Shown one piece after another: positions 1 to 5,649 of a stretch of 54,145 bases of DNA (position 1 is its first letter; each line of letters starts with the position of its first letter). The position numbers and the translations under genes are program-made. The stretch is from CAYJMQ01 sp964371555. GTDB lineage: Bacteria > Bdellovibrionota > JACOXK01 > 2-02-FULL-40-11. The notes beneath the pieces are model-generated. The model was given only the letters and a program-made list of their open reading frames with translations. It searched no databases and was not told where the DNA came from. The DNA is taken from assembly GCA_964371555.1 (NCBI GenBank), contig CAYJMQ010000009.1, positions 1-54,145 of the forward strand, written 5' to 3'.

Positions 1-70
1 GAAGGGCGAAGCATCTCGTCTGTCATGCAGAGCCCGAAGGGCGAAGCATCTCGTCGCTTTGAGATGACTT
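1..70. repeat. Dispersed palindromic repeat, partial
   Basis: A 20-nt word (gaagggcgaagcatctcgtc) occurs at 1-20 and again at 36-55, followed by gagatgact. The same vocabulary (gaag.atc, tcatgc/tcattctgag) recurs in the palindromic element at 34983-35086. This suggests one family of short intergenic repeats. The element is cut by the window edge. Confidence 0.6.
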
Positions 71-86
71 AAAGCGTTCAAAATAT

Positions 87-233
87 TTAGAGTTCACTTT
101 GTGAGTAATACATTTGTCGGAACTCCAACCAGCACCCAATATCTGGACTTTCAATTTTCCGAATTATCTTTGAGGGTTCAATAATAGCTGGCAGAGAAGG
201 ATCAAATTCAATTATTGGATATTCTTTATTCAT
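87..233 (-). pseudogene. Truncated nucleoside-phosphorylase-like N-terminus
   Basis: This 48-codon ORF starts with an ATG that overlaps the stop of the antitoxin gene (TAATG, 231-235), so it would be translationally coupled to it. Its opening residues, MNKEYPIIEFDPSLPAIIEP then SKII, match from memory the conserved start of a nucleoside phosphorylase family (pattern P-I-x-E-F-D-P-x-x-x-A-x-I-E-P-S-K-I-I). Such enzymes run to well over 200 residues. Here the resemblance fades after about residue 30 and the frame stops at residue 48. It is therefore probably a 3'-truncated remnant. A real small protein cannot be excluded, and family assignment from 25 residues is tentative. Confidence 0.4.
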
Positions 234-592
234 TAAATAAGAACTTTATAATGAATTTTTAAGGCTTTTGCCAACTTTTTTGCTGTAGCTATTCCTATAG
301 GACGCTTGCCAGATTCTATAGCCGAAAGATTTGGAACTGCAATTTCCGTCAATTGAGATAAATGCGCTAAAGTGAGCCCCATTCTTTTTCGCTGCTCTTT
401 AAGAAGTTCATTGGGTCCAATTTTTATATCTAAAAATTTAGATAAATCCTTCAATTTTACGTCAGGATTTTTTGCTCTTTCTGATCGACTTAAAACTTCT
501 GCTACTACACGAGGATTATAGTATTTAGCATGGTATTTCTTTAAAATTGCCTTAATTTCTTTAATGGCTTCATTAGGTAGTCCTAGTTTCAT
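233..592 (-). CDS. HigA-like XRE antitoxin/autorepressor
   Basis: This 119-residue protein has a helix-turn-helix domain of the XRE/HTH_3 type at about residues 63-115 (LLKEQRKRMGLTLAHLSQLT, then NLSAIESGKRPIG). The N-terminal half is charged and helical and would be the toxin-binding part. A strong Shine-Dalgarno (aaggaggg) precedes the ATG at 592. The gene lies 20 bp downstream of a RelE/HigB-type toxin gene, the toxin-first order typical of higBA modules. It would neutralise the toxin and repress the promoter through the palindrome at 910-931. The reading frame is intact although its toxin is not. No specific subfamily is claimed. Confidence 0.8.
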   Translation of the reverse strand: MKLGLPNEAIKEIKAILKKYHAKYYNPRVVAEVLSRSERAKNPDVKLKDLSKFLDIKIGPNELLKEQRKRMGLTLAHLSQLTEIAVPNLSAIESGKRPIGIATAKKLAKALKIHYKVLI

Positions 593-612
593 AATCGTTT
601 CCCTCCTTAACT

Positions 613-903
613 CTATCTAAGCCTTCTTGACACTTTTTTATACAAATGAGGAGTTACAGATCGAACGCCTACAACTTTTATTTTTCCAGAGGCCTCAAAA
701 ATAACTCTCTATTTTTTGTTTAATCTGGCAGAGTAAAAACCGGAAAGAGGGCCTGAGAGCTTTTCTAATGCCCACCCCTTACCTGACAGAAATGGGCCAC
801 TTTGTTTTACCAGGTCTTTCCAAATAATATATTTCTTTTGGATAAGTTCAGGAGCTTCGATTAACTCAAAATAGACTTCCGGACTTTCCTGAACCATCCA
901 CAT
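613..903 (-). pseudogene. HigB/RelE-like toxin interrupted by amber codon
   Basis: Reading from the ATG at 903 gives 64 residues ending SARLNKK, then TAG at 709-711. The same frame continues without a break to a second stop at 613-615 with RVIFEASGKIKVVGVRSVTP and then HLYKKVSRRLR. In the RelE/HigB toxin family the corresponding stretch reads R-L-N-x-x-[W/Y]-R-V-I-F and ends with V-T-P-H-x-Y-K. The TAG therefore sits where an aromatic residue belongs, and TGG to TAG is a single-base change. The 96-codon length suits the family. Most likely this is an mRNA-cleaving toxin inactivated by a nonsense mutation. A sequencing error or amber suppression remains possible. The second ATG at 897 is an alternative start. 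Confidence 0.85.
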
Positions 904-909
904 ATGAGA

Positions 910-931
910 ATGTTATCAAAAATGATAACAT
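910..931. promoter_or_regulatory. Operator palindrome of the higBA-like module
   Basis: The sequence shows TGTTATCA-AAAA-TGATAACA (911-930), extended by one more A/T pair. It sits 7 nt upstream of the toxin ATG on the minus strand, as expected for an operator bound by the XRE antitoxin. No clear Shine-Dalgarno lies between it and the start codon. Confidence 0.65.
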
Positions 932-1084
932 ATGGCAAGTGTTATTTTAGTAGGCTTTGACGCCCTCTGTGCCAATCTAAAGTGAGACAGTCGCAACCCG
1001 GAAATTAAAGAGCAAAACTTGAGGGCGGGTAGGAGAAAGTGTAGGATGAAATGGAGAGGCATTAGTCTAAAAAAATATTGGGAA

Positions 1085-1399
1085 TTAGGTTCTTTTTTTA
1101 AAAGAAATTTGTTCTAGAATAATATCAACAGCCTCATAAAACTTAAGGCGAGAATCCTCTTTTCGTATTTTTGTGGCTAGCTCTTGAATCTTAAAGAGTT
1201 CTTCATGGGTGATTCTGCCAAACTTTTCTTGGAATTTCTGATCTACTTCTTCACACCATTGTTTTACAAGTGGATCATTATAGTCAGCTTCTGGAAGATT
1301 ATTTCTTCTTGAATCGCAAGTATGTTTGTCTTGAGATTGCTTTTCCAAACCTTGCTCTAATCTCTTTTTCCCTTTTCTTTGAACTCGCGTAATATCCAT
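1085..1399 (-). CDS. Unknown small protein, family shared with 14085-14558
   Basis: This 104-residue charged protein has no signal peptide or membrane segment and I do not recognise it. The ATG at 1399 has a good Shine-Dalgarno (aggag, 8 nt upstream). It overlaps the 3' end of the upstream gene (1299-1679) by 101 bp in another frame, which is unusually long but open in both frames. It is clearly related to the protein at 14085-14558. Shared features in order are QSxDKH near residue 22, LPxxDYxDP, a Trp about six residues later, then TxExxxKxxxLAxKI, a following Asp and AxDxIxE. Conservation at two distant loci indicates a real gene family. The function is unknown. Confidence 0.6.
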   Translation of the reverse strand: MDITRVQRKGKKRLEQGLEKQSQDKHTCDSRRNNLPEADYNDPLVKQWCEEVDQKFQEKFGRITHEELFKIQELATKIRKEDSRLKFYEAVDIILEQISFKKRT

Positions 1400-1679
1400 T
1401 TTTGATCATCTCCTGGTATATTTCCGGAATTAGTTTTTCTTCTTCCGGATGCAAAGATAGCTCTGATTCAAACATATTTCGATATAAATAAGCGGCATGC
1501 CTGAACAACATTTGGAGATTTCTTGTAGCAAAGTGTTTTTCATATACTTGATCAATATCTCGAGAATAAAAGCCTTTACATTCTTCGTCAATGCGTTTTT
1601 TATCTTGAAGCCATTGCTCTCTAATCATTCTTAATTCTTCATCAGTATAGTAATCTTTCGATTTCCAACGGGGGCACAT
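1299..1679 (-). CDS. Unknown small basic protein upstream of the 104-residue gene
   Basis: This is 126 residues, very rich in Lys, Arg and Glu, with the ATG at 1679 and no obvious Shine-Dalgarno. It is divergent from the methyltransferase at 1761, and the 81-bp gap must hold both promoters. The start (PRW, then EELRMIREQW) weakly resembles the C-terminal part of the protein at 14085-14558 (PNW, then EKELRKKW). If real, this would mean the single-gene copy carries in one chain what is split here in two. That similarity is short and may be chance. Two small overlapping genes would fit a two-component module such as toxin-antitoxin, but nothing in the sequence proves it. Confidence 0.5.
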   Translation of the reverse strand: MCPRWKSKDYYTDEELRMIREQWLQDKKRIDEECKGFYSRDIDQVYEKHFATRNLQMLFRHAAYLYRNMFESELSLHPEEEKLIPEIYQEMIKNGYYASSKKREKEIRARFGKAISRQTYLRFKKK

Positions 1680-1760
1680 AACAGTCTAACGTATAAATTT
1701 TTTATCGAGTTGTAAATTGAAAAAGGGAATGTTACTTTAGATTAAAGGGAGTTTTTAGCC

Positions 1761-2378
1761 ATGAGCAAACAATATTTTGAAAAAATTGCACCCCAATGGG
1801 ATGCAATGCAAAAAACATTTTTTTCTGAAGCTATTCGAAATAAAGCTTTCTATTTAGCGGATATCCAGCCTAATAAGATTGCAGCTGATATTGGTGCGGG
1901 TACTGGTTTTATAACAGAAGGATTGGTTCAGAAAAAAGTTCATGTCATTGCAGTGGATCAATCCGAAGAGATGCTGAAAGTAATAAAAGAAAAAATTTCG
2001 AGGAAAGAAATAGACTGTCGGATAGGAGAAGCAGAAAAACTACCCATTGAGAATGAGTTTGTTGATTATGTTTTTGCCAATATGTATTTGCATCATGTAG
2101 AAGTTCCCCAAACAGCAGTAAAAGAAATGGTTCGGATTTTAAAACCTGGAGGAAGGCTGGTTATTACAGATCTGGATGAGCATACTTTTGAGTTTTTAAA
2201 AGAAGAACACCATGATCGTTGGATGGGATTTAAGAGAATAGATATTGAAAATTGGTTTAAAGATGCAAGACTTAGAAAGATAATTATTGATGATACTGGA
2301 GAAAACTGCTGTTCTAAATCAAGCTGCGGAACAACTACGGCTAGTATAAAAATATTTGCAGCTGTGGGGCAAAAATAA
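1761..2378 (+). CDS. Class I SAM methyltransferase with Cys-rich C-terminus
   Basis: This 205-residue Rossmann methyltransferase shows motif I (ADIGAGTGF, about residue 41), the acidic motif II (AVDQSEEML), motif IV (DYVFANMYLHH) and post-motif II (ILKPGGRLVITD). It is of the UbiE/Methyltransf_11 type. The C-terminus carries GENCCSKSSCG, a clustered Cys motif before the last beta strand that could bind a thiophilic element. ArsM-type enzymes also use Cys to bind arsenite, but the usual ArsM Cys layout is not evident and no ars genes are nearby. The substrate is therefore unknown. An aaaggg-type ribosome site precedes the ATG at 1761. The gene is transcribed divergently from 1299-1679. Confidence 0.8.
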   Translation: MSKQYFEKIAPQWDAMQKTFFSEAIRNKAFYLADIQPNKIAADIGAGTGFITEGLVQKKVHVIAVDQSEEMLKVIKEKISRKEIDCRIGEAEKLPIENEFVDYVFANMYLHHVEVPQTAVKEMVRILKPGGRLVITDLDEHTFEFLKEEHHDRWMGFKRIDIENWFKDARLRKIIIDDTGENCCSKSSCGTTTASIKIFAAVGQK

Positions 2379-2461
2379 CACCAGATTTTTAAATCAAAAC
2401 TATACTGCCGTAATTATCCTGAAACAGGAGATTCCTCGGGCGCCTCCCTCGGAATGACTGT

Positions 2462-2522
2462 CAACCTGATGTCGACCAGCATGAAGTTTGGCTTCCGTGA
2501 GCAAAGTCCGTCGAAGCTGATG
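2462..2522. repeat. 61-bp dispersed repeat, copy 1
   Basis: These 61 bases are identical to 4929-4989 in the same orientation. They start caacctgatgtcgacc and end cgtcgaagctgatg. The copy lies in the 192-bp gap after the methyltransferase, next to a small GC-rich inverted repeat (cctcgggcgcctccctcgg, 2427-2450 area). I see no gene in the gap. The two copies are a potential substrate for recombination deleting the 2.5 kb between them. Confidence 0.85.
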
Positions 2523-2570
2523 TGTTTAAACGATGGGAAGAGATGATCAAAGAAAAGGGGTTAGAAGGGA

Positions 2571-4214
2571 TTAATTGTGATTTTGTTTCTGTTGGAGTTT
2601 CGAAAATTCAGAAAGCATTTCTCGACCCTTCGCAAGTAATTCCAACTCATTTAAGTATGTGGAGGAAAAACTTTTTTTCGAATAAGAGGAATAGGCATCA
2701 AAGAACCGAACACCTTCATCGTATGTAGTTTTTAATTCTTCAAGGGCTGGATTTAAAATTTCTCGTTCTTTTTTCCAAATTTCAAATCGCTTTTTTTCTA
2801 TCTCTCTTCGGCGGCTTTCATGAGTTCCAAATTCATTATACCCAAATACCTCAGCAACCTCTGTAACTAATTTTTCAAATGTGAACGGTAAAGGGCTATT
2901 AATTTCATTGTTGAGTCGAATGATCTCATTTTCTATTGGCTCAACAGAAACTTCATATCTCTGAGCATCAATGTCAAAACGCTCAAGAGCATCCCTGAGC
3001 TGTCTTTCGATCTCCCTAGCTTTAGATATGTTCTCTGACTTTTGAATTGCTTTGGAATCAACCCATTCAACAATGGTCTCTATGTTTTTTGCCGTTGCCT
3101 CAATTTGAGGAGATGTTTCTCTATTATCTGAGCATATTGTAGCTGCTGTCTGATTGTCTGAGGTTTCTGGGCCCTGTGGGGTTGGTACTATGATGTTCTC
3201 AACATTTTCTTTTTTGGAGTATTTTTTATCCTGCATGAGAGAGTTAATTCGTTGCAAATCAATTTGTTCTCTCAATAATTTTTTAATTTGATTTTCTGTA
3301 AAACCATATCCTATTAATTCAGTCACAGACATAATATCCTTTTCAAGAAGAGCAAGAAGCAAGCTGCTCTTGAAAAGGGTATCTTCTATTGACTTATCTC
3401 TGAGCAAAGAAAGAAAAATACTTCTTGTGTTTGGTGAATTTTTTGCTGCGCGATAAAATGCAAATCTGATTTCAGAAGGTATTTTTTTATTATCTATTCT
3501 TTGAGAAAAAATTAAATCTGAAATATGTCGAAATATTTTATCGTTTCCCATATGACCAGCCTGTCTTATTAAATAATCTTGAGGAGATCCCTCTTCAAAA
3601 TTGAAATCGTTTTCATTTAAAATATGAAAAAATTCAGAAAAGTCATTATCTTTTTGTGTTGTTCTTATACCAGATAAAGAATTCATCCTTAATGAGGCAT
3701 CTTCATTTGGATCAAGTACAATTTGGCGAAAAACTTGAACTGCATTGGGGTCTTTATTATCAGATAATATCATCACTGCATCATATCGTTTTTCAATATC
3801 TTGAGAAGGATCAGCCAGAGTGTTTCTCAGCGTTTGAAGATCCCTAGTATCACTATATCCGAGTTCTTTTCGGATATATTTTGAGGCCTCTACATAATCA
3901 TTGGACTCTGATTCACGTCTTGTCAAATCAAGTATGAAATTCTTATCTTTGTCTTCTCCAATGCGAAATCTTCTTATAATTTCATCAGCTATTTTTGTTC
4001 GTTCTGATTGTGAAAGTGAGTCTTGGTTGAAGTCATAAAATAATAAATCAATTTTCGTATTTTCTGCATAGCATTTTTTTTGTAAAAATGGAGACAAAAA
4101 TGCTAAAAGAAAAAAGATTAATAATACTCCACACGTTCGTCGGCCATCGACACACAAATAAAACCTATGAAAAAAACTAAAGAGCCATATGAGTGGCATG
4201 GCAACACATTGCAT
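2571..4214 (-). CDS. Large secreted protein, alpha-helical repeats then coiled coil
   Basis: This 547-residue protein is unrecognised. A hydrophobic stretch at about residues 29-46 (GVLLIFFLLAFLSPF) followed by CYA-E suggests Sec export, preceded by an unusually long hydrophobic N-terminus. A good Shine-Dalgarno (aaagggag) lies 9 nt before the ATG at 4214, supporting this start. Residues about 120-330 are Leu-rich helical segments of HEAT-like character, in which units such as KRYDAVMILSDNKDPNAVQV occur. A polar linker at about 340-375 leads into charged helices at about 385-545 likely to form coiled coil. It probably acts in the periplasm or at the surface. The low-GC, accessory-region setting suggests a non-core gene. 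Confidence 0.6.
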   Translation of the reverse strand: MQCVAMPLIWLFSFFHRFYLCVDGRRTCGVLLIFFLLAFLSPFLQKKCYAENTKIDLLFYDFNQDSLSQSERTKIADEIIRRFRIGEDKDKNFILDLTRRESESNDYVEASKYIRKELGYSDTRDLQTLRNTLADPSQDIEKRYDAVMILSDNKDPNAVQVFRQIVLDPNEDASLRMNSLSGIRTTQKDNDFSEFFHILNENDFNFEEGSPQDYLIRQAGHMGNDKIFRHISDLIFSQRIDNKKIPSEIRFAFYRAAKNSPNTRSIFLSLLRDKSIEDTLFKSSLLLALLEKDIMSVTELIGYGFTENQIKKLLREQIDLQRINSLMQDKKYSKKENVENIIVPTPQGPETSDNQTAATICSDNRETSPQIEATAKNIETIVEWVDSKAIQKSENISKAREIERQLRDALERFDIDAQRYEVSVEPIENEIIRLNNEINSPLPFTFEKLVTEVAEVFGYNEFGTHESRRREIEKKRFEIWKKEREILNPALEELKTTYDEGVRFFDAYSSYSKKSFSSTYLNELELLAKGREMLSEFSKLQQKQNHN

Positions 4215-4371
4215 TTCAGCAGTCTCCCTTTACCATTATATGTAGCAAAAATAATGCCAGCACTGGCTATCAATTCTGCGATCTAAGTCCTTAAAATGAT
4301 TAGAATTTTAAAAATTAGAATCTCATTAAAATATCTGCCGCTATTCAAAATTTATCCAATTGAGAAGATTC

Positions 4372-4400
4372 TTGACAAGTATATGCATTGTAGCTACACT
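4372..4400 (+). promoter_or_regulatory. Sigma70-type promoter of the brnTA-like module
   Basis: There is a perfect -35 box TTGACA (4372-4377), a 17-nt spacer and TACACT (4395-4400) as -10. Transcription would start near 4407, so the coding start must lie downstream of the longest reading frame's ATG at 4296. Confidence 0.7.
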
Positions 4401-4442
4401 TTTATAGTGAGTGGTCTTCAAGGCAAGCGATGGTATTTCTTT

Positions 4443-4666
4443 GTGTGGGACGAAGATAATATTGACCATCTGTCAGAACACAGAATTTTACCCATGGAAG
4501 CTGAGGAAGTATTTTTTAATCGGTATGTTATCACTCCCGATAAGAAGAAGCATGCCCGAGAAGATACCGCATTGATGGCAAAACAAACGCTGGAAGAAAA
4601 TTGCGTTTAATTTTTGAAGATTTGGGCAACAGCGTTGCACGAATCTTTACAGGATGGGACATATGA
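4443..4666 (+). pseudogene. BrnT-like toxin with frameshift
   Basis: The first part reads WDEDNIDHLSEHRI then EAEEVFFNRYVI, the typical opening of BrnT-family RNase toxins (WDE-N---H---H-V---EAEEVF). The frame then drifts to a stop at 4608-4610. A second frame from about 4567 gives RYRIDGKTNAGRKLRLIFED and then GNSVARIFTGWDI, the typical BrnT second half, ending at the TGA at 4664-4666 that overlaps the antitoxin ATG. The frames join if one GATA of a tandem GATAGATA was lost (4-nt deletion near 4561-4570). The start is unresolved: GTG 4443 and GTG 4407 are in frame. An ATG at 4430, 7 nt after AAGG, is out of frame. Confidence 0.75.
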
Positions 4667-4890
4667 AAAAAAAGAGGGCCTACAAATATGATCCAAGTGA
4701 ATGGGATGAATCCAAATCTGTTGTCGTAGAGCCTGAGCCAAGAATAAAAGCAGGCATTTCAACAAGTATCCGTCTTCCTCGTCCAATGGTCATAAAATTG
4801 AAAAGGATTGCAAAGAAAAAGGGGGATATTGGGTACCAGACCCTTCTAAAAATTTGGATTGCTGAACGTCTTGAAAAAGAATCAGCATAA
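4663..4890 (+). CDS. BrnA/CopG-type antitoxin
   Basis: This is 75 residues from the ATG at 4663, which overlaps the toxin's restored stop in the classic ATGA arrangement with AGGA 8 nt upstream. An in-frame ATG at 4654 is an alternative start. The N-terminus is charged (YKYDPSEWDESK). The C-terminal half, STSIRLPRPMVIKLKRIAKK then GYQTLLKIWIAERL, is a ribbon-helix-helix DNA-binding fold like COG3514/BrnA-type antitoxins. It should bind the BrnT-like toxin and repress the promoter at 4372-4400. The frame is intact although the toxin frame is broken. Confidence 0.75.
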   Translation: MKKKRAYKYDPSEWDESKSVVVEPEPRIKAGISTSIRLPRPMVIKLKRIAKKKGDIGYQTLLKIWIAERLEKESA

Positions 4891-4928
4891 TCATCAGACT
4901 TTCAAGGCGAAAGCTAGGGAATGAAAAA

Positions 4929-4989
4929 CAACCTGATGTCGACCAGCATGAAGTTTGGCTTCCGTGAGCAAAGTCCGTCGAAGCTGATG
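4929..4989. repeat. 61-bp dispersed repeat, copy 2
   Basis: Identical to 2462-2522 and in the same orientation. It lies in the 285-bp gap between the antitoxin gene and the IS110-like remnant. I see no gene in that gap, only this repeat and the hairpin repeat at 5081-5119. Confidence 0.85.
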
Positions 4990-5080
4990 ATCGGGTAAAG
5001 AGTCCACTTCCATAATTTCATAAAATAACGTGATTTTATGTCTGCTTGAAAGGCTCTTAGTCAAGGTATTATCCATTATA

Positions 5081-5119
5081 GTCATCCCGAAATTTGCGAA
5101 GCAAATATCCGGGATCCAG
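5081..5119. repeat. 39-bp hairpin repeat, left inverted copy
   Basis: The reverse complement matches 5533-5571 with one mismatch in 39 bases. Each copy is itself a hairpin (CCGGAATTTGC-gaa-GCAAATATCCGG type). The two copies face each other on either side of the gene at 5176-5442. The element may be a REP-like dispersed repeat or the ends of a small non-autonomous element. Confidence 0.75.
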
Positions 5120-5175
5120 GAAAATAAAGTCAGGACGAAACAAAGAGTACACTTTCGATTTATGAATATGCAGAC

Positions 5176-5442
5176 TTATGCATTTTTAGGAAGACCATTT
5201 TTGTCTATAATGACAAGTTTTTCTAGCGGCAATTTTTTCAATGTCTCTTCCAACCAAGGAGTATCTGTATGTTCTTCCAGAGTAATAGATACTGGTCCCT
5301 GTTTTATTAATTCATTAATCTTGGTTGTAACGGCATTTTTATTTGCATCAACATTTCCTCTCCACACTTCTTTTTGATTTTCGTCGTGGACAGACAAATG
5401 AACTTTATTATTCTCCAAAACTATACCTACAAACTGATTCAT
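5176..5442 (-). CDS. Remnant or derivative of IS110-family transposase N-terminus
   Basis: This 88-residue protein has a strong Shine-Dalgarno (aggagg, 5 nt before the ATG). The layout FVGI-x10-LSVHDENQKEVWRGNV, then PVSITLEEHTDTPWLEETL and KLVIIDKNG, resembles the first RNase-H-like segment of IS110 DEDD transposases (GID-x-K-x-V, E in LEA-G). The first catalytic Asp is Val here (GIV), and the protein stops where IS110 would go on for more than 200 further residues. It is thus either a decayed fragment or a repurposed domain. The good ribosome site and promoter make expression plausible. The family call rests on pattern only. Confidence 0.45.
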   Translation of the reverse strand: MNQFVGIVLENNKVHLSVHDENQKEVWRGNVDANKNAVTTKINELIKQGPVSITLEEHTDTPWLEETLKKLPLEKLVIIDKNGLPKNA

Positions 5443-5466
5443 TATGACCTCCTAATATTAAGTTTT

Positions 5467-5495
5467 AAACTATCTGATTCCTGATTTTTAGTCAA
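5467..5495 (-). promoter_or_regulatory. Promoter for the 88-residue gene
   Basis: On the minus strand there is TTGACT (5495-5490), a 17-nt spacer and TAGTTT (5472-5467). The box spacing is ideal and the gene's ribosome site follows about 15 nt downstream. Confidence 0.5.
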
Positions 5496-5532
5496 ACGAA
5501 TGTATCACGGTATTATCCTGACATCTTCAAGT

Positions 5533-5571
5533 CTGGATCCCGGATATTTGCTTCGCAAATTCCGGGATGAC
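5533..5571. repeat. 39-bp hairpin repeat, right inverted copy
   Basis: Inverted partner of 5081-5119 with one mismatch. It lies within the upstream extension of the lipA reading frame, which argues that lipA begins downstream of it. Confidence 0.75.
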
Positions 5572-5649
5572 ATGTATGTAAAATACTCTGTTAACCGGCC
5601 CATGTGGAGGGTCTATTCAGCCTGGGAGGTAATAGGCATTTTTTCATCA

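Noticed and set aside
709..711. TAG as a pyrrolysine codon
   Set aside because: Nothing in the window suggests pyrrolysine genes, and RelE/HigB toxins have no such residue. A simple nonsense mutation is more likely.
2522..2728. 68-residue plus-strand frame after the 61-bp repeat
   Set aside because: It lies opposite the 3' end of the 547-residue gene, has no ribosome site, and its start comes from the repeat.
4894..5085. 63-residue minus-strand frame across the second 61-bp repeat
   Set aside because: It is mostly repeat sequence, has no ribosome site and resembles no known protein.
5500..5649. N-terminal extension of lipA by 50 residues
   Set aside because: The extension is encoded by a dispersed hairpin repeat and has no counterpart in the family.
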